This document shows, piece by piece, positions 25,515 to 34,529 of a stretch of 64,000 nt of DNA. The stretch spans positions 1-64,000 of the forward strand of contig JAFGCW010000078.1 in assembly GCA_016932435.1 (NCBI GenBank), read 5' to 3'. The stretch comes from Dehalococcoidales bacterium. GTDB lineage: Bacteria; Chloroflexota; Dehalococcoidia; Dehalococcoidales; UBA2162. Position 1 is the first letter of the stretch. Each line of letters opens with the position of its first letter. Under the pieces are notes generated by a model that worked only from the letters and a program-made list of their open reading frames with translations, ran no database searches and was not told where the DNA came from. The position numbers and the translations under genes were made by a program.

Positions 25515-26282
25515 CTACCGAACGATTCTCCAATCGTGACTGTATATATTCATACTTGTGCCACGCACGAAACCAAGGAGTGTAATCCCGGATTTTTCGG
25601 CTATTTCAACACTGAGGTCAGTAGGGCTGTTTCTCGCTATTAATACGGGCACGTTTCTTCCGGCTACTTTATACATGATATCCGATGGCACCCGTCCGCT
25701 TGTTAAAAGAAAATTACTCTCGGTCGGTATCTCCTTCATGAGACATCGACCGAACACCTTATCTATAGCATTATGCCTTCCGATATCCTCATAGAATACC
25801 AGGATTTTCCCCACGTCACACAGGGCGGCACTATGAACACCGCCGGTCTTTCTGAAATCTCTGGAATATCTGTCGAACTCATCCATCAAAGCAAAAACTC
25901 GTTCAGCAGTAATAGTAATCTGCGATTGAATGCACTTATCGACATTCAAGGTATCGCTGCTTCTTCCGCCACTGGACGTCAGCTTTAGCTTCGCTCCTGA
26001 CTCGATTTCACGGGAGGTGTATAACCACACTTTGCCGGATTTGTCTGTTTTGATATCGGTAATATCTTCTCGATTCTGTATCAGTCCCTGAGACAGTACA
26101 AAACCAACCGCCAGGTATTCCAGATCCGTCGGTGAACAGGATAAAGAAGCTAACTCGATATCGTTTACGAACACGGTCGTTGTGAACTCTCTGACAATAT
26201 CCGTTTCTGTCCGCACTCGATCTTTGCCGTCAATTCGTGATATGGAATATTTCTTTGTACTGGCGGTCGATTCTCCTTCCAT
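25515..26282 (-). CDS. fdhD: FdhD-like formate dehydrogenase sulfur carrier, CxxC missing
   Basis: The family is clear from SCSPTDLEYLAVGFVLSQG, TGGVHSAALCD, DIGRHNAIDKVFG, TSGRVPSDIMYKVAG and LLGFVRGTSMNIYS. FdhD passes sulfur from a cysteine desulfurase to the Mo/W-bis-MGD cofactor, in E. coli through a CxxC loop. Here the corresponding stretch reads TSSGGRSSD, with no cysteine at either position, so either another Cys takes over or the protein binds rather than sulfurates the cofactor. It is the second gene after moeA, 20 bases downstream. Confidence 0.85.
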   Translation of the reverse strand: MEGESTASTKKYSISRIDGKDRVRTETDIVREFTTTVFVNDIELASLSCSPTDLEYLAVGFVLSQGLIQNREDITDIKTDKSGKVWLYTSREIESGAKLKLTSSGGRSSDTLNVDKCIQSQITITAERVFALMDEFDRYSRDFRKTGGVHSAALCDVGKILVFYEDIGRHNAIDKVFGRCLMKEIPTESNFLLTSGRVPSDIMYKVAGRNVPVLIARNSPTDLSVEIAEKSGITLLGFVRGTSMNIYSHDWRIVR

Positions 26283-26302
26283 CTTCTACCTTTGTATTTT
26301 CA

Positions 26303-27568
26303 CTACGAACCTGATATTCCGACAGGCAACCGTCGCAGGAGTTGTACCGTCACCACCTGATCCCGTTCCAGCAATTCTACTCCTTCTGGTTTACGGATCA
26401 GGCAGTCTGCTTCAGCCATCGATTTCAACCGACTTCCTTTGGTCAAAGGAGTTACTGAAATAAGACCATCTGTCTGATTAATTATCCGGCCTTCTTTAAA
26501 CTCTGTCCAGGTCCGGTTCCTGCTTTTTATCTCTCGGGTTAATGGTGCCCGGATTTCTATGAACGGTTTACCTGAATATCCCATCATATTCAGTATTCCC
26601 GGCAACCCGAACTGTAGAAAAGCTATGCCGTTACTGGTAGGACCGCCGGAAAAACAGAAGACAGGTTTCTGATTCCACAATCCAAAAGCCGTCGCTTTTC
26701 CAGGCCCCATTCTGACATGTCGAAATTTCATCTCCCAGCCAAAATCATCGAGTATTCCAACTATCAGGTCGCGTTCGCTGTGCATCACGCCGCCACTGGT
26801 TATAATGACATCCGATTCAAGCGATACTTCCTGAAGTACATTCCTGATCTGATAAGCATCGTCGGGAACAGTATAGTTCTCGAAAGGAACATTGTACATG
26901 GAAAGCCATGCACCTGTATGGATGGAATTCGATGCATAAATCTGCCCGGGGTTAAGCTTCTTACCCGGTTCGACCAGCTCATCACCGATAGAAATAATCG
27001 CAATTTTGGGCTTTCGGTATACTTTCAGGCGTGAAATCCCTGCTGTTGCCGCATAGGCAAGCGAGGCGGGGTGAATAACCTCACCCCTTTTCATGATTAC
27101 CGCACCTTCGGTGACGTCCTCACCGGCAGGCATGATATTCTTTCCTTTAGCTACACTGGAACCGAACATAATGCTATCACCTTCCTCCACGCACAATTCC
27201 TCGGCTACTATCGCGTCGGCTCCTGAGGGGACAGGTGCCCCTGTGAGTACTTTAACCGTTTCACCAGGGAAAATTTCACCTGCAAACTGACCGCCTGCAA
27301 ACACCGAACCTTTCAGTTTAAGTGTTACAGGATGACGTGATGATGAATTCTTAATATCATTTGAAATTACGGCAAATCCATCTTTAAGTGAAGAGTTTTG
27401 TGTAGGACTGCTTACAAGAGCTTTAACCTCTCCGGCACTTACGAGACCGGAACACAAGGTAAGAGACAACTCATCGACATTTTCCGGCCATGTGTTCGAG
27501 CGTACCTGATCGAGGGCTTCTTCAAATCCAGTATACTCTGTCCCGGTATCAATTTCTTTATCCTGCAT
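26303..27568 (-). CDS. moeA: Molybdopterin molybdotransferase
   Basis: 421 residues. The MoeA signature KIAIISIGDELVEPGKKL and the MPT-binding SGGV and GPGKATAFG loops are present, with GEDVTEGAV and TGAPVPSGADAIV in domains II and III. It inserts molybdate or tungstate into adenylylated molybdopterin. It heads the moeA-fdhD pair, on the opposite strand from the mod operon. A TACAAT box at 27580-27585 on the minus strand is only about 12 bases before the start, implying a very short leader. Confidence 0.9.
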   Translation of the reverse strand: MQDKEIDTGTEYTGFEEALDQVRSNTWPENVDELSLTLCSGLVSAGEVKALVSSPTQNSSLKDGFAVISNDIKNSSSRHPVTLKLKGSVFAGGQFAGEIFPGETVKVLTGAPVPSGADAIVAEELCVEEGDSIMFGSSVAKGKNIMPAGEDVTEGAVIMKRGEVIHPASLAYAATAGISRLKVYRKPKIAIISIGDELVEPGKKLNPGQIYASNSIHTGAWLSMYNVPFENYTVPDDAYQIRNVLQEVSLESDVIITSGGVMHSERDLIVGILDDFGWEMKFRHVRMGPGKATAFGLWNQKPVFCFSGGPTSNGIAFLQFGLPGILNMMGYSGKPFIEIRAPLTREIKSRNRTWTEFKEGRIINQTDGLISVTPLTKGSRLKSMAEADCLIRKPEGVELLERDQVVTVQLLRRLPVGISGS

Positions 27569-27751
27569 TTTACGGATTTATTGTAACACACCTATTTTCG
27601 TTAACTTTGAATCACTGTTAATCTTGATTCCTCGAATATTCATTTAAAGTATTGCGCTAACTATGTAGTAGGTAATGATTCTGGAGTCTTAAGTGACATA
27701 AGAATTCGTCTTTACTTCTTTTGCCACTCAATCTCTTCGTTACTGGTAACG

Positions 27752-28207
27752 CTATGTCAAAGAGTCATTATAGGTTTTAATAATCTCTTCAGTCGTAGGT
27801 AACGCTCCTACCTGCTGATAGAAAGAAAGGTTATCCATTACCACTCTGGTTAAACCACAAATAACTTTCCCATCCTTAAATTCGTAAATACTGGAGAAAA
27901 TGCGGTTAATTGACTGTCCTTTACCCTTGATACCTTGATATTCTCCAATCAGGGTACCTGTAAATTCCTGAAAAATAACTACCTTATCTCCTTCTGCTAT
28001 CATTTCCAGTGTTTCCCAATGAGCATCAGGTGCCGCAGAATGCATGTATTTATTGAGTTGTTTATGACCTTCTACTCCTTTGATACCACCACCTCCCGCA
28101 CCACTAAAATCCTCATGGAGTATTTCATCAACTTTAGAATAATCCTGTTTATTTATTAACTCATCAAAATACCGCTGTAATGTCTTCTTATTCTCTTCTA
28201 CACCCAC
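27752..28207 (-). CDS. SnoaL-like/ester cyclase family protein
   Basis: A 151-residue NTF2-like fold: NKKTLQRYFDELINKQDYSKVDEILHEDF, GGGIKGVEGHKQL, then DKVVIFQEFTGTLIGEYQGIKGKGQ and RVVMDNL. Relatives include polyketide cyclases, dehydratases and limonene-epoxide hydrolases; the substrate is unknown. It begins the catabolic block. A promoter box TTGACA-17-TAAACT lies about 100 bases upstream and is nearly repeated in front of the minus-strand MmgE/PrpD gene, suggesting shared control. Confidence 0.8.
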   Translation of the reverse strand: MGVEENKKTLQRYFDELINKQDYSKVDEILHEDFSGAGGGGIKGVEGHKQLNKYMHSAAPDAHWETLEMIAEGDKVVIFQEFTGTLIGEYQGIKGKGQSINRIFSSIYEFKDGKVICGLTRVVMDNLSFYQQVGALPTTEEIIKTYNDSLT

Positions 28208-28547
28208 TTATTTTACTCCTTTCCTTCGATTACCAAAGGCGTTACTCTCCGCCACACTAAACGGCAACTCGTAGCGCCCTTTTAGTACAGGTTATTTATA
28301 TGGTTATTGAGTTTATTTAAGTAGGTTCGTGATGTCAATACGAGGAACTTTTATACGCCCACAGTATTAAAAACATATCCACGAAAAATATCCGGATATC
28401 GAATAAACGATACTAAATACCATCGTATGAAATGATTTTTACATACAGCCTATAAATTTCAGTTAAATCAATGTACTACAAACTTGTTATTACGGAGATT
28501 CTCAATTAGAATGACTAATCTGAGGATAAAAAAGAAGAGGAGAGAAA
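28208..28547. other. Divergent promoter region
   Basis: No gene. It holds the minus-strand promoter repeat copy A (28286-28342) and an AT-rich stretch before the plus-strand enolase-family gene. GAAGAGGAGAG at 28533-28543 is the ribosome site of that gene. Confidence 0.6.
28310..28338 (-). promoter_or_regulatory. Promoter, repeat copy A
   Basis: On the minus strand, TTGACA (28333-28338) is 17 bases from TAAACT (28310-28315). The flanking 57 bases (28286-28342) match copy B at 32946-33002 closely, with the -35, -10 and a transcribed CAATAACCATA-like segment kept. Read toward the SnoaL-like gene. Confidence 0.75.
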
Positions 28548-29699
28548 ATGAAAATCACCAAACTGGAGGCCATACCTTGTTCCATTCCAAGGCAGGGAGG
28601 AGGTCCCGGCTCAAATGTTGTCCTGATAAAGGTGCATACCGACGAGGGTATTGTCGGAGCCGGTGAGGGTGGTCAGTGCAACCAGGATGCAGTCATGCTG
28701 ACGGCTAAAACGATGGGCGGAATGATTATCGGTGAGAATCCTTTCGATATCGGATTGATCATGAACAGACTTTCGATGGGATTCGGGGGCAGTAACGCAA
28801 CGTTCAACTCATCGATCGATTTCGCCCTGTACGATATTATGGGAAAGGCAATGAACCAGCCGGTATACCAGCTTCTCGGCGGTAAAGCCCTGGAAAAACT
28901 CGCCATTGGCATGGAAATCGCCCGCGGGACACCCAAAGAAAGGGCGGCGGTAGCGGAACGAGCCCTGAATAACGGTGTTCGCAACATGGTCTGCAAGACC
29001 TGGGGAGCCAATACGATATTTGACGTGATTGAAAATGTGAAAGCCATCAGGGAAGTGGTCGGTGATGAAGTGCTGGTCGGGATCGACGCCAACGGTGGTC
29101 TTGACTATTCCACCGCACTCGACCTCTGCCTGAGACTGGAGGAATACGATATATACAAGGTTGAACAGCCCGTACCTTCATGGGATATCGACGGATTAGG
29201 TCGTTTACAGAGAAAACTGCATACTCCGGTATGGGCGCATGAATCCGCTATATCCATCACAGGATTACTCGAGTGTATCAAGAAGGACGCCTGTGACGGT
29301 GTCTGTATCAAACTGGCATGGTCAGGCGGAATCCGCAAGTCACTTGAGTGGACAGGAATCGCGAAAGCTGCCAACCTGGCTATTTCCTGCGGTTCGATGA
29401 TGGGCTCTGGTTATGAAGCAGCGGCCCAGGCACACTTCCTCGCCGCAGATCAGTGGATGAGTAAATATGCCCATGCTAACCTTGGACCAGCCCTGCTCTC
29501 CGGACAGTGGGATACCACCAGTCCACCGGTAACGACCGACCTGTCCAAGAATCCGCCTGTTTACAAAGACGGCTACTTCTATCCCCCCGAAGGACCAGGA
29601 CTGGGACTCGAACTGAACGAGGAACTGATTCCTAAAATCATAACCCAGGGCAAAAGTCCCATTGTTGTAGACAAGAGAGTAGAATCTCCTTTCTTCTAG
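28548..29699 (+). CDS. Enolase-superfamily dehydratase/isomerase (MR/MLE-like)
   Basis: 383 residues. The N-terminal capping domain starts KITKLEAIPCSIPRQGG. The barrel carries Mg ligands in GIDANGG, VEQPVPS and AHES (about residues 209, 236 and 256). The acid/base pattern at MVCKTWG has one Lys where many members have KxK. Members racemise or dehydrate acid sugars or cycloisomerise muconates. The likely substrate is an acidic intermediate handled with the adjacent MmgE/PrpD proteins. Confidence 0.85.
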   Translation: MKITKLEAIPCSIPRQGGGPGSNVVLIKVHTDEGIVGAGEGGQCNQDAVMLTAKTMGGMIIGENPFDIGLIMNRLSMGFGGSNATFNSSIDFALYDIMGKAMNQPVYQLLGGKALEKLAIGMEIARGTPKERAAVAERALNNGVRNMVCKTWGANTIFDVIENVKAIREVVGDEVLVGIDANGGLDYSTALDLCLRLEEYDIYKVEQPVPSWDIDGLGRLQRKLHTPVWAHESAISITGLLECIKKDACDGVCIKLAWSGGIRKSLEWTGIAKAANLAISCGSMMGSGYEAAAQAHFLAADQWMSKYAHANLGPALLSGQWDTTSPPVTTDLSKNPPVYKDGYFYPPEGPGLGLELNEELIPKIITQGKSPIVVDKRVESPFF

Positions 29700-29749
29700 C
29701 ATGGGAAAATACCCGTCAGACACTATTATGAAGGAAAGAGGGTAGAAAA

Positions 29750-31354
29750 TTGAGTAACCAGAACAATGAAGAACAGGCAGTTTCCGAGGCATTAATAGCA
29801 AATGTACTAAACACACGGTTCGAGGATCTCGGACCTGAGGTGGTCGATAATTCCAAGCGACGTATCATCGATATGATAGGCAATGCCATCGGCGGTACCA
29901 GGTGCGACGGAAATCCTGAAATAGCCGCAATGTATAAAAGCTGGGGTGGAAGGAAAGATTCTACTATTCTCGGTTATGGCGGCAAGGGTCTCGTCCAGGA
30001 TGTTGCCACACTTAACTGTATATTCGGTCGTTCATTCGACAGGGGACAGGTAACGGTCATCATCGAAGGCGACGGAACCTCGGGGACGATATATATCGAC
30101 GGTAAGCCGATACGCAGATTTGCCAGCCACATTACCGAGACAACAGCTCTAACGGCTCTCGCCCTGGGAGAAATCAAGGGCATCGACGGCAAGGAGTTTC
30201 TTACCGCCATGGTTGCAGGAGATGACCTTGCAGCCCGGCTTCTTATTGCCAATGACCGGACTCCACCCGGTCAGGCCCCGAGTCCTGACCTTGCTCCGGC
30301 TCCTCCCAGCAGAGGTAATTCAACCACTTTCGGAATTGCCGCGATTTACGGTCGTATAATGGGGCTGACAAGCGAACAGATATGGAATGCGCTTGGTCTT
30401 ACCATGATGCTGGAAAGAGGCGGTATGATGGCGGGAGGAGCCCCACCGTCTCCGGCTTCCCGTCCTAAGCAGGCCAAACCGGCAGAAAAAAGCAACACTG
30501 GCGACAAGGCACAGGCTGCAAATCCGGGATGGCTGGGAGTAAACGACCCGTATTTCAAGGAACAGATTGCCCGTGGTGGATATGAAGAAACTGTCAGCGT
30601 TAAATTCTGGAATGCCGTTGAAGCCCGGAACGGTATAAACGCCGCGCAGTACGCTGAAGCAGGATGGCCGGGTGTAAAGAATCCGTTCTTCGGTGAACGC
30701 GATGGCTATTATCCCAGTCTTGCACGCTGTAACCGTGGTGAAAGAATAATGGACGGTCTGGGCAAGATATATCACGTCGAGCAGGTATTCAAACCCTGGC
30801 CGGGCGGCAGACCGACAAATATAACGGTCGAAGCGGCTATTGCACTGACTACAAAGAATGATATCAACACCGATGATATAGAAGAAATTATCCTGAATCT
30901 TTCGCTTACCTGCACGGCTGTCCATTATTCCAAGCCTTATATAATCGGGACGTACCCTCCGATGAACGCTCTCTGGAATTTCCATTTTGCAGTAGCCAAT
31001 GCTCTGTACAGGAGGAGCTCGAAAGATGAACACTTTATATCTGAAAATATCCGCGATCCCAAACTCCAGGCCCTGATTCAAAAAGTAAATCTCGGCTACC
31101 TGGATAAACCTGAAGGCGTAGAACTTGTCGTGAAAATGAAGGACGGGAGTACATATTCACAATACATGGACAGACCGTTAGGCGAACCTTATAAACCTCT
31201 AACGAGAGACGGCCTGATCGACAAGTTCATGGAGCAGGTCGAATTTTCGCGGCTGGTTAACAGGAACGATGCAGAGAAACTCGTCGACTTACTGGAAAAT
31301 CTCGAGGAAGTGGACGACGTAAACAAGATCACCGAACTGGCTGCAAAGCGATAA
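29750..31354 (+). CDS. MmgE/PrpD family protein with insertion
   Basis: TTG start after GAAAGAGGG. 534 residues, longer than the usual about 450. The family pattern is visible in SKRRIIDMIGNAIGG, DDLAARLLIAND, NSTTFGIAAIYGRIMGL and VFKPWPGGRPT; the last is the PrpD-like substrate region. Residues about 230-300 are an insertion: a Pro/Ala/Lys-rich linker and a segment GWLGVNDPYFKE that repeats as GWPGVKNPFFGE at about 306. Known members dehydrate 2-methylcitrate or act on related acids. It faces a paralogue across a strong hairpin. Confidence 0.85.
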   Translation: MSNQNNEEQAVSEALIANVLNTRFEDLGPEVVDNSKRRIIDMIGNAIGGTRCDGNPEIAAMYKSWGGRKDSTILGYGGKGLVQDVATLNCIFGRSFDRGQVTVIIEGDGTSGTIYIDGKPIRRFASHITETTALTALALGEIKGIDGKEFLTAMVAGDDLAARLLIANDRTPPGQAPSPDLAPAPPSRGNSTTFGIAAIYGRIMGLTSEQIWNALGLTMMLERGGMMAGGAPPSPASRPKQAKPAEKSNTGDKAQAANPGWLGVNDPYFKEQIARGGYEETVSVKFWNAVEARNGINAAQYAEAGWPGVKNPFFGERDGYYPSLARCNRGERIMDGLGKIYHVEQVFKPWPGGRPTNITVEAAIALTTKNDINTDDIEEIILNLSLTCTAVHYSKPYIIGTYPPMNALWNFHFAVANALYRRSSKDEHFISENIRDPKLQALIQKVNLGYLDKPEGVELVVKMKDGSTYSQYMDRPLGEPYKPLTRDGLIDKFMEQVEFSRLVNRNDAEKLVDLLENLEEVDDVNKITELAAKR

Positions 31355-31389
31355 GAAGACAGGTCGCGTTGATTTAAGAGACAGCTTGA

Positions 31390-31430
31390 GTAACTATATG
31401 CGGCATCCTGAATTCGCCGCATATAGTTAC
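31390..31430. terminator. Bidirectional hairpin between convergent MmgE/PrpD genes
   Basis: A perfect 15-bp stem: GTAACTATATGCGGC (31390-31404) and its complement (31416-31430) around an 11-base loop. No long T-run, but the position between the two stop codons fits termination on both strands. Confidence 0.7.
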
Positions 31431-31441
31431 CCGGGAATACA

Positions 31442-32875
31442 TTAGGGTGTTATTTCATTCACCAGGTTTGATATATTATCGAGTTTCTCCAGTCCCAGCA
31501 AGGTTTGAACAGCACGGTCGATTTTTTCACCGGGCAGAATTCTTTCCGCGTTATGCCTGAATTTCCCGATTGCGTCTTCCTGAGTCCAGTACACGTCCGT
31601 GAAGGAATCGCCCCGCCTGTATTTAATCTCTTCAGTAATCGTTTGTCCTTTCGCGGTGACCGTTACCTTGGCCGGACGGACCTTCGGATCGATTTCTCTT
31701 GCCTTATCAGCGGCTTCGGCGAAATCGGGATCAGCCTGGAAGCCAACTTTGTCCATGAAACCAAGTATTTCCGGATTTCTCCTTGTTTCCGGATCCGTCC
31801 ACTCCACTCCTCTGGGAATCCTGCAGGCAAGCAAAGCAAAATTGAAAGGCGTGTTAAACTGCGCGGCATAGAAATTCTCCAGTTCTTTCTGCTTTTCTTC
31901 CAGGGAAGGCGTACCTGATCCGGGCGGACGCCCCATCATACCTCCACGCCCGTGAATCTTGACGCTCTCTATTTCCTCGGGCTTGAGATCATTCTGCTCT
32001 AAAATGTTATAGAAGCAGTCCATTGAGTTGTGAAAAGCACCGCAGCAGGGATATGGTTTGTAATGCAGTTGCTGGTTGAATATCCATGTTTTTCCAAGGT
32101 CGGCTGTGATATCATCAGGGTGCCATCCCATATTTTGCGGTTCATCCAGTATCGTCGTATCCCCGGTATACCCTGTCTCGGCAAGAAGAGCCGAAAGTAC
32201 TGCGCCGGTATTCTGCCAGCCCGGTACGACATATTTGGTCATCCCCCTGAAAGCGCCCTCTTCTCCCCACGATGACAGGGACATATCGATGTGACGACCG
32301 GCCGTACCGAGTGTATGAAGCATTTTCTCCCGGTCCAGTTTCAAAAGTCTTCCGGCTGCAGCCGCGGCACCATAAGTAGAATGGGCATTCTTGTTATGCG
32401 TTCGAACGCCTTTCATCCTGATAATGTCTTCGGGAGTGATTTTATGCCACCCCGCAGCCCGGGCAAGCCTCGACGAAATTTCCTGCCCGACTGCCATGGC
32501 CAGTATCAATTCCTTACCCGACGCTCCGACACTCTCGGCCATCGCGAGTGCCGAAGGGACGATGAACGTTCCGTCATGACCGAATGACATATTTGCCTGG
32601 TAATCCAGGGTAATCATCAACTCTCCGTTCACAAGGGCGGCGTTCGTGCAGGATACTTTATTACCCGTACCGAGTATCGATGACTCCTGCGTTCCTCCCA
32701 GTCTTTTCCCCAGGGCTGCCATAAGTCTTCCCTTGTCGGTCGACAGTGCGGCAATAGCAACCCCCATATGTTCCATGAGAACCTTCTTAATTTCCTGCAC
32801 GATGGAGTCCGGCAGGTCTTCCCATTGAATCTCAACGGCAAAACCAGCCAGTTCCTGTGTAATCGTCTTCGGCAT
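31442..32875 (-). CDS. MmgE/PrpD family protein
   Basis: 477 residues. Features: QEIKKVLMEHMGVAIAALSTD, SFGHDGTFIVPSALAMAE, GQEISSRLARAAGWHK, STYGAAAAAGRLLKL and YKPYPCCGAFHNSMDC, which is the conserved KPYPCCG substrate loop. Members are 2-methylcitrate dehydratase-like or cis-aconitate decarboxylase-like. It is more typical in length than its convergent neighbour. It is transcribed from promoter copy B at 32970-32998. Both paralogues together suggest two steps on related tricarboxylic or branched acids. Confidence 0.85.
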   Translation of the reverse strand: MPKTITQELAGFAVEIQWEDLPDSIVQEIKKVLMEHMGVAIAALSTDKGRLMAALGKRLGGTQESSILGTGNKVSCTNAALVNGELMITLDYQANMSFGHDGTFIVPSALAMAESVGASGKELILAMAVGQEISSRLARAAGWHKITPEDIIRMKGVRTHNKNAHSTYGAAAAAGRLLKLDREKMLHTLGTAGRHIDMSLSSWGEEGAFRGMTKYVVPGWQNTGAVLSALLAETGYTGDTTILDEPQNMGWHPDDITADLGKTWIFNQQLHYKPYPCCGAFHNSMDCFYNILEQNDLKPEEIESVKIHGRGGMMGRPPGSGTPSLEEKQKELENFYAAQFNTPFNFALLACRIPRGVEWTDPETRRNPEILGFMDKVGFQADPDFAEAADKAREIDPKVRPAKVTVTAKGQTITEEIKYRRGDSFTDVYWTQEDAIGKFRHNAERILPGEKIDRAVQTLLGLEKLDNISNLVNEITP

Positions 32876-32969
32876 CTTTTTCCTCCTTGAAATAAATCAG
32901 GGCAAAATAAAATCGAACTATCCGGCAGTCTAAAACACCTGCAACTACAGGTTATTTCTATGGTTATTG

Positions 32970-32998
32970 AGTTTAGGGAAGTGAGATAGTAATGTCAA
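32970..32998 (-). promoter_or_regulatory. Promoter, repeat copy B
   Basis: TTGACA (32993-32998) and TAAACT (32970-32975), 17 bases apart on the minus strand, upstream of the MmgE/PrpD gene. It lies about 95 bases from the start codon, close to the same distance as in copy A, and shares the downstream CAATAACCATA segment. Likely a co-regulated pair. Confidence 0.75.
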
Positions 32999-33156
32999 TT
33001 CGGGTATTAGTAGTAAAAAGTGTCAGACACCACTAATCTGATGTATAATCCATTACACCACCGGAAATTCGATACATAACAGTATCGCACTTAAAGTTTC
33101 ATTCACCGTGGTTGGATATACCGAATTATAATAAACAAACAAGGAGAGTTGCGAAA

Positions 33157-34479
33157 ATGGCAGAGACGAACAAGATTTCAGCCGAAGACCAGCAAATGAT
33201 AGATACTATCCAAAAGAAACACAATAAAAGCATCGAAGAGCTTCGCATCGAAAGAGAGAAACGACTCTGGGATGCCGTAGAGTTAAAGGTGCCCGACCGG
33301 GTGCCGGTAATATTCGGAGGTACGTTCTTCGCCTGCAAATATGCCGGTATACCCTATTCGACGGCTTATTACGATACCGCTGCCTGGAAGAACGCCTTTA
33401 AGAAGATGATCGTCGATATGGACCCGGACTCGTACGGCTGGGAACCCAGGGAATCCGGGGTAGCCCTCGAAGCCCTTCAGTCGAACTACACGCGCTGGCC
33501 GGGCGGAACCTTGCCGCCCGACGTGCCGTTCCAGATCGCGGAGAAGGAATACATGAAAGAGGAAGAATACGACCTCTTTCTCACCGACCCCAGCGACTAC
33601 ATGCTGCGGTACCTGATACCCCGTACCTTCGATGCCCTGGCGCCGCTGGCCAAGCTGCCGCCGCTGATGGGATTTGGTGCCGGCGTGCAACCGATCGCAG
33701 AAATGCTGGTGAACCCGGAATATGAACCGGTAATCGCGGCTATGAAAAAGGCAGGCGAAGCTGGAGTGGAACGGGCAAAGATAATAAGCACCATGCAACA
33801 AGAAATGGCAAATCTCGGATTTCCTCCGGGAATACCCGCATGGGGCGGTGTGATGCCCCCGTTCTCCGGTTTCAGCAACTCCTACCGGACCTTCAACGGA
33901 GTGGTAAAGGATATATACCGCCGACCTGAGAAACTCAAGGCAGCACTCCAGTTACTGGTCGATTACCGTATCGCCAGGGCTGCCCCTGCCGTGAAACGCA
34001 ATGACGGACACCCAACGGTGGGCAGTTCGGGTGAAGCACACCGGGTTTCCGATGAATTCTTCTCCAACAAGCAATTCGAAGAATTCGTCTGGCCGTTCTG
34101 GAAACAGTGTATAGACAAGACATTCGAACTCGGTTACGAGATCATCTCGATGTTCTTCGAGGGTAAAAGAGACAGTCAGTTTCACTACTTCACCCAATTC
34201 CCCGACCGAAGCATGCTGATCCGGTTCGCCGAATCCGATATTTTCCTGGCGAAAGAAATGCTCGGAAAGAAAGCCTGCATCATGGGCAATGTCCCGATAG
34301 CAATGCTTCAAGTCGCTTCGCCTTCGGTGGTGGAAGAATACTGCAAGAAATTGATAGAGAAGGTCGGAAAGGACGGCGGTTTCATCCTGAGATGTTCGAC
34401 CGACTTCACCCAGGAAGCCAAACCGGAGAACGTCAAGGCGATGATCGACTCGGTGGAGAAATATGGCCGGTATTACTAA
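33157..34479 (+). CDS. UroD-like methyltransferase/decarboxylase family protein
   Basis: About 440 residues of the UroD/MtaA/CmuA superfamily: VPDRVPVIFGG near the start, then WPGG, PPLMGFGAG and a C-terminal GNVPIAMLQVASPSVVEEYCKKLIEKVGKDGGFILRCSTDF split here by role: the barrel's last strands. Many relatives in anaerobes transfer methyl groups from methoxylated or methylated substrates to corrinoid proteins, rather than decarboxylate uroporphyrinogen. No corrinoid protein is adjacent. ATG 33157 with AAGGAG upstream is preferred over the earlier in-frame start at 33112. It is followed by an Old Yellow Enzyme gene 50 bases on. Confidence 0.8.
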   Translation: MAETNKISAEDQQMIDTIQKKHNKSIEELRIEREKRLWDAVELKVPDRVPVIFGGTFFACKYAGIPYSTAYYDTAAWKNAFKKMIVDMDPDSYGWEPRESGVALEALQSNYTRWPGGTLPPDVPFQIAEKEYMKEEEYDLFLTDPSDYMLRYLIPRTFDALAPLAKLPPLMGFGAGVQPIAEMLVNPEYEPVIAAMKKAGEAGVERAKIISTMQQEMANLGFPPGIPAWGGVMPPFSGFSNSYRTFNGVVKDIYRRPEKLKAALQLLVDYRIARAAPAVKRNDGHPTVGSSGEAHRVSDEFFSNKQFEEFVWPFWKQCIDKTFELGYEIISMFFEGKRDSQFHYFTQFPDRSMLIRFAESDIFLAKEMLGKKACIMGNVPIAMLQVASPSVVEEYCKKLIEKVGKDGGFILRCSTDFTQEAKPENVKAMIDSVEKYGRYY

Positions 34480-34529
34480 GACCTTCATTTGAAATTTCAA
34501 GTTGAAATACCGAGAAGCAGGAGATAATA

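Noticed and set aside
33157..34479. Naming the UroD-like protein hemE
   Set aside because: No heme-synthesis neighbours, and the N- and C-terminal extensions fit the methyltransferase branch better; true UroD is not supported.
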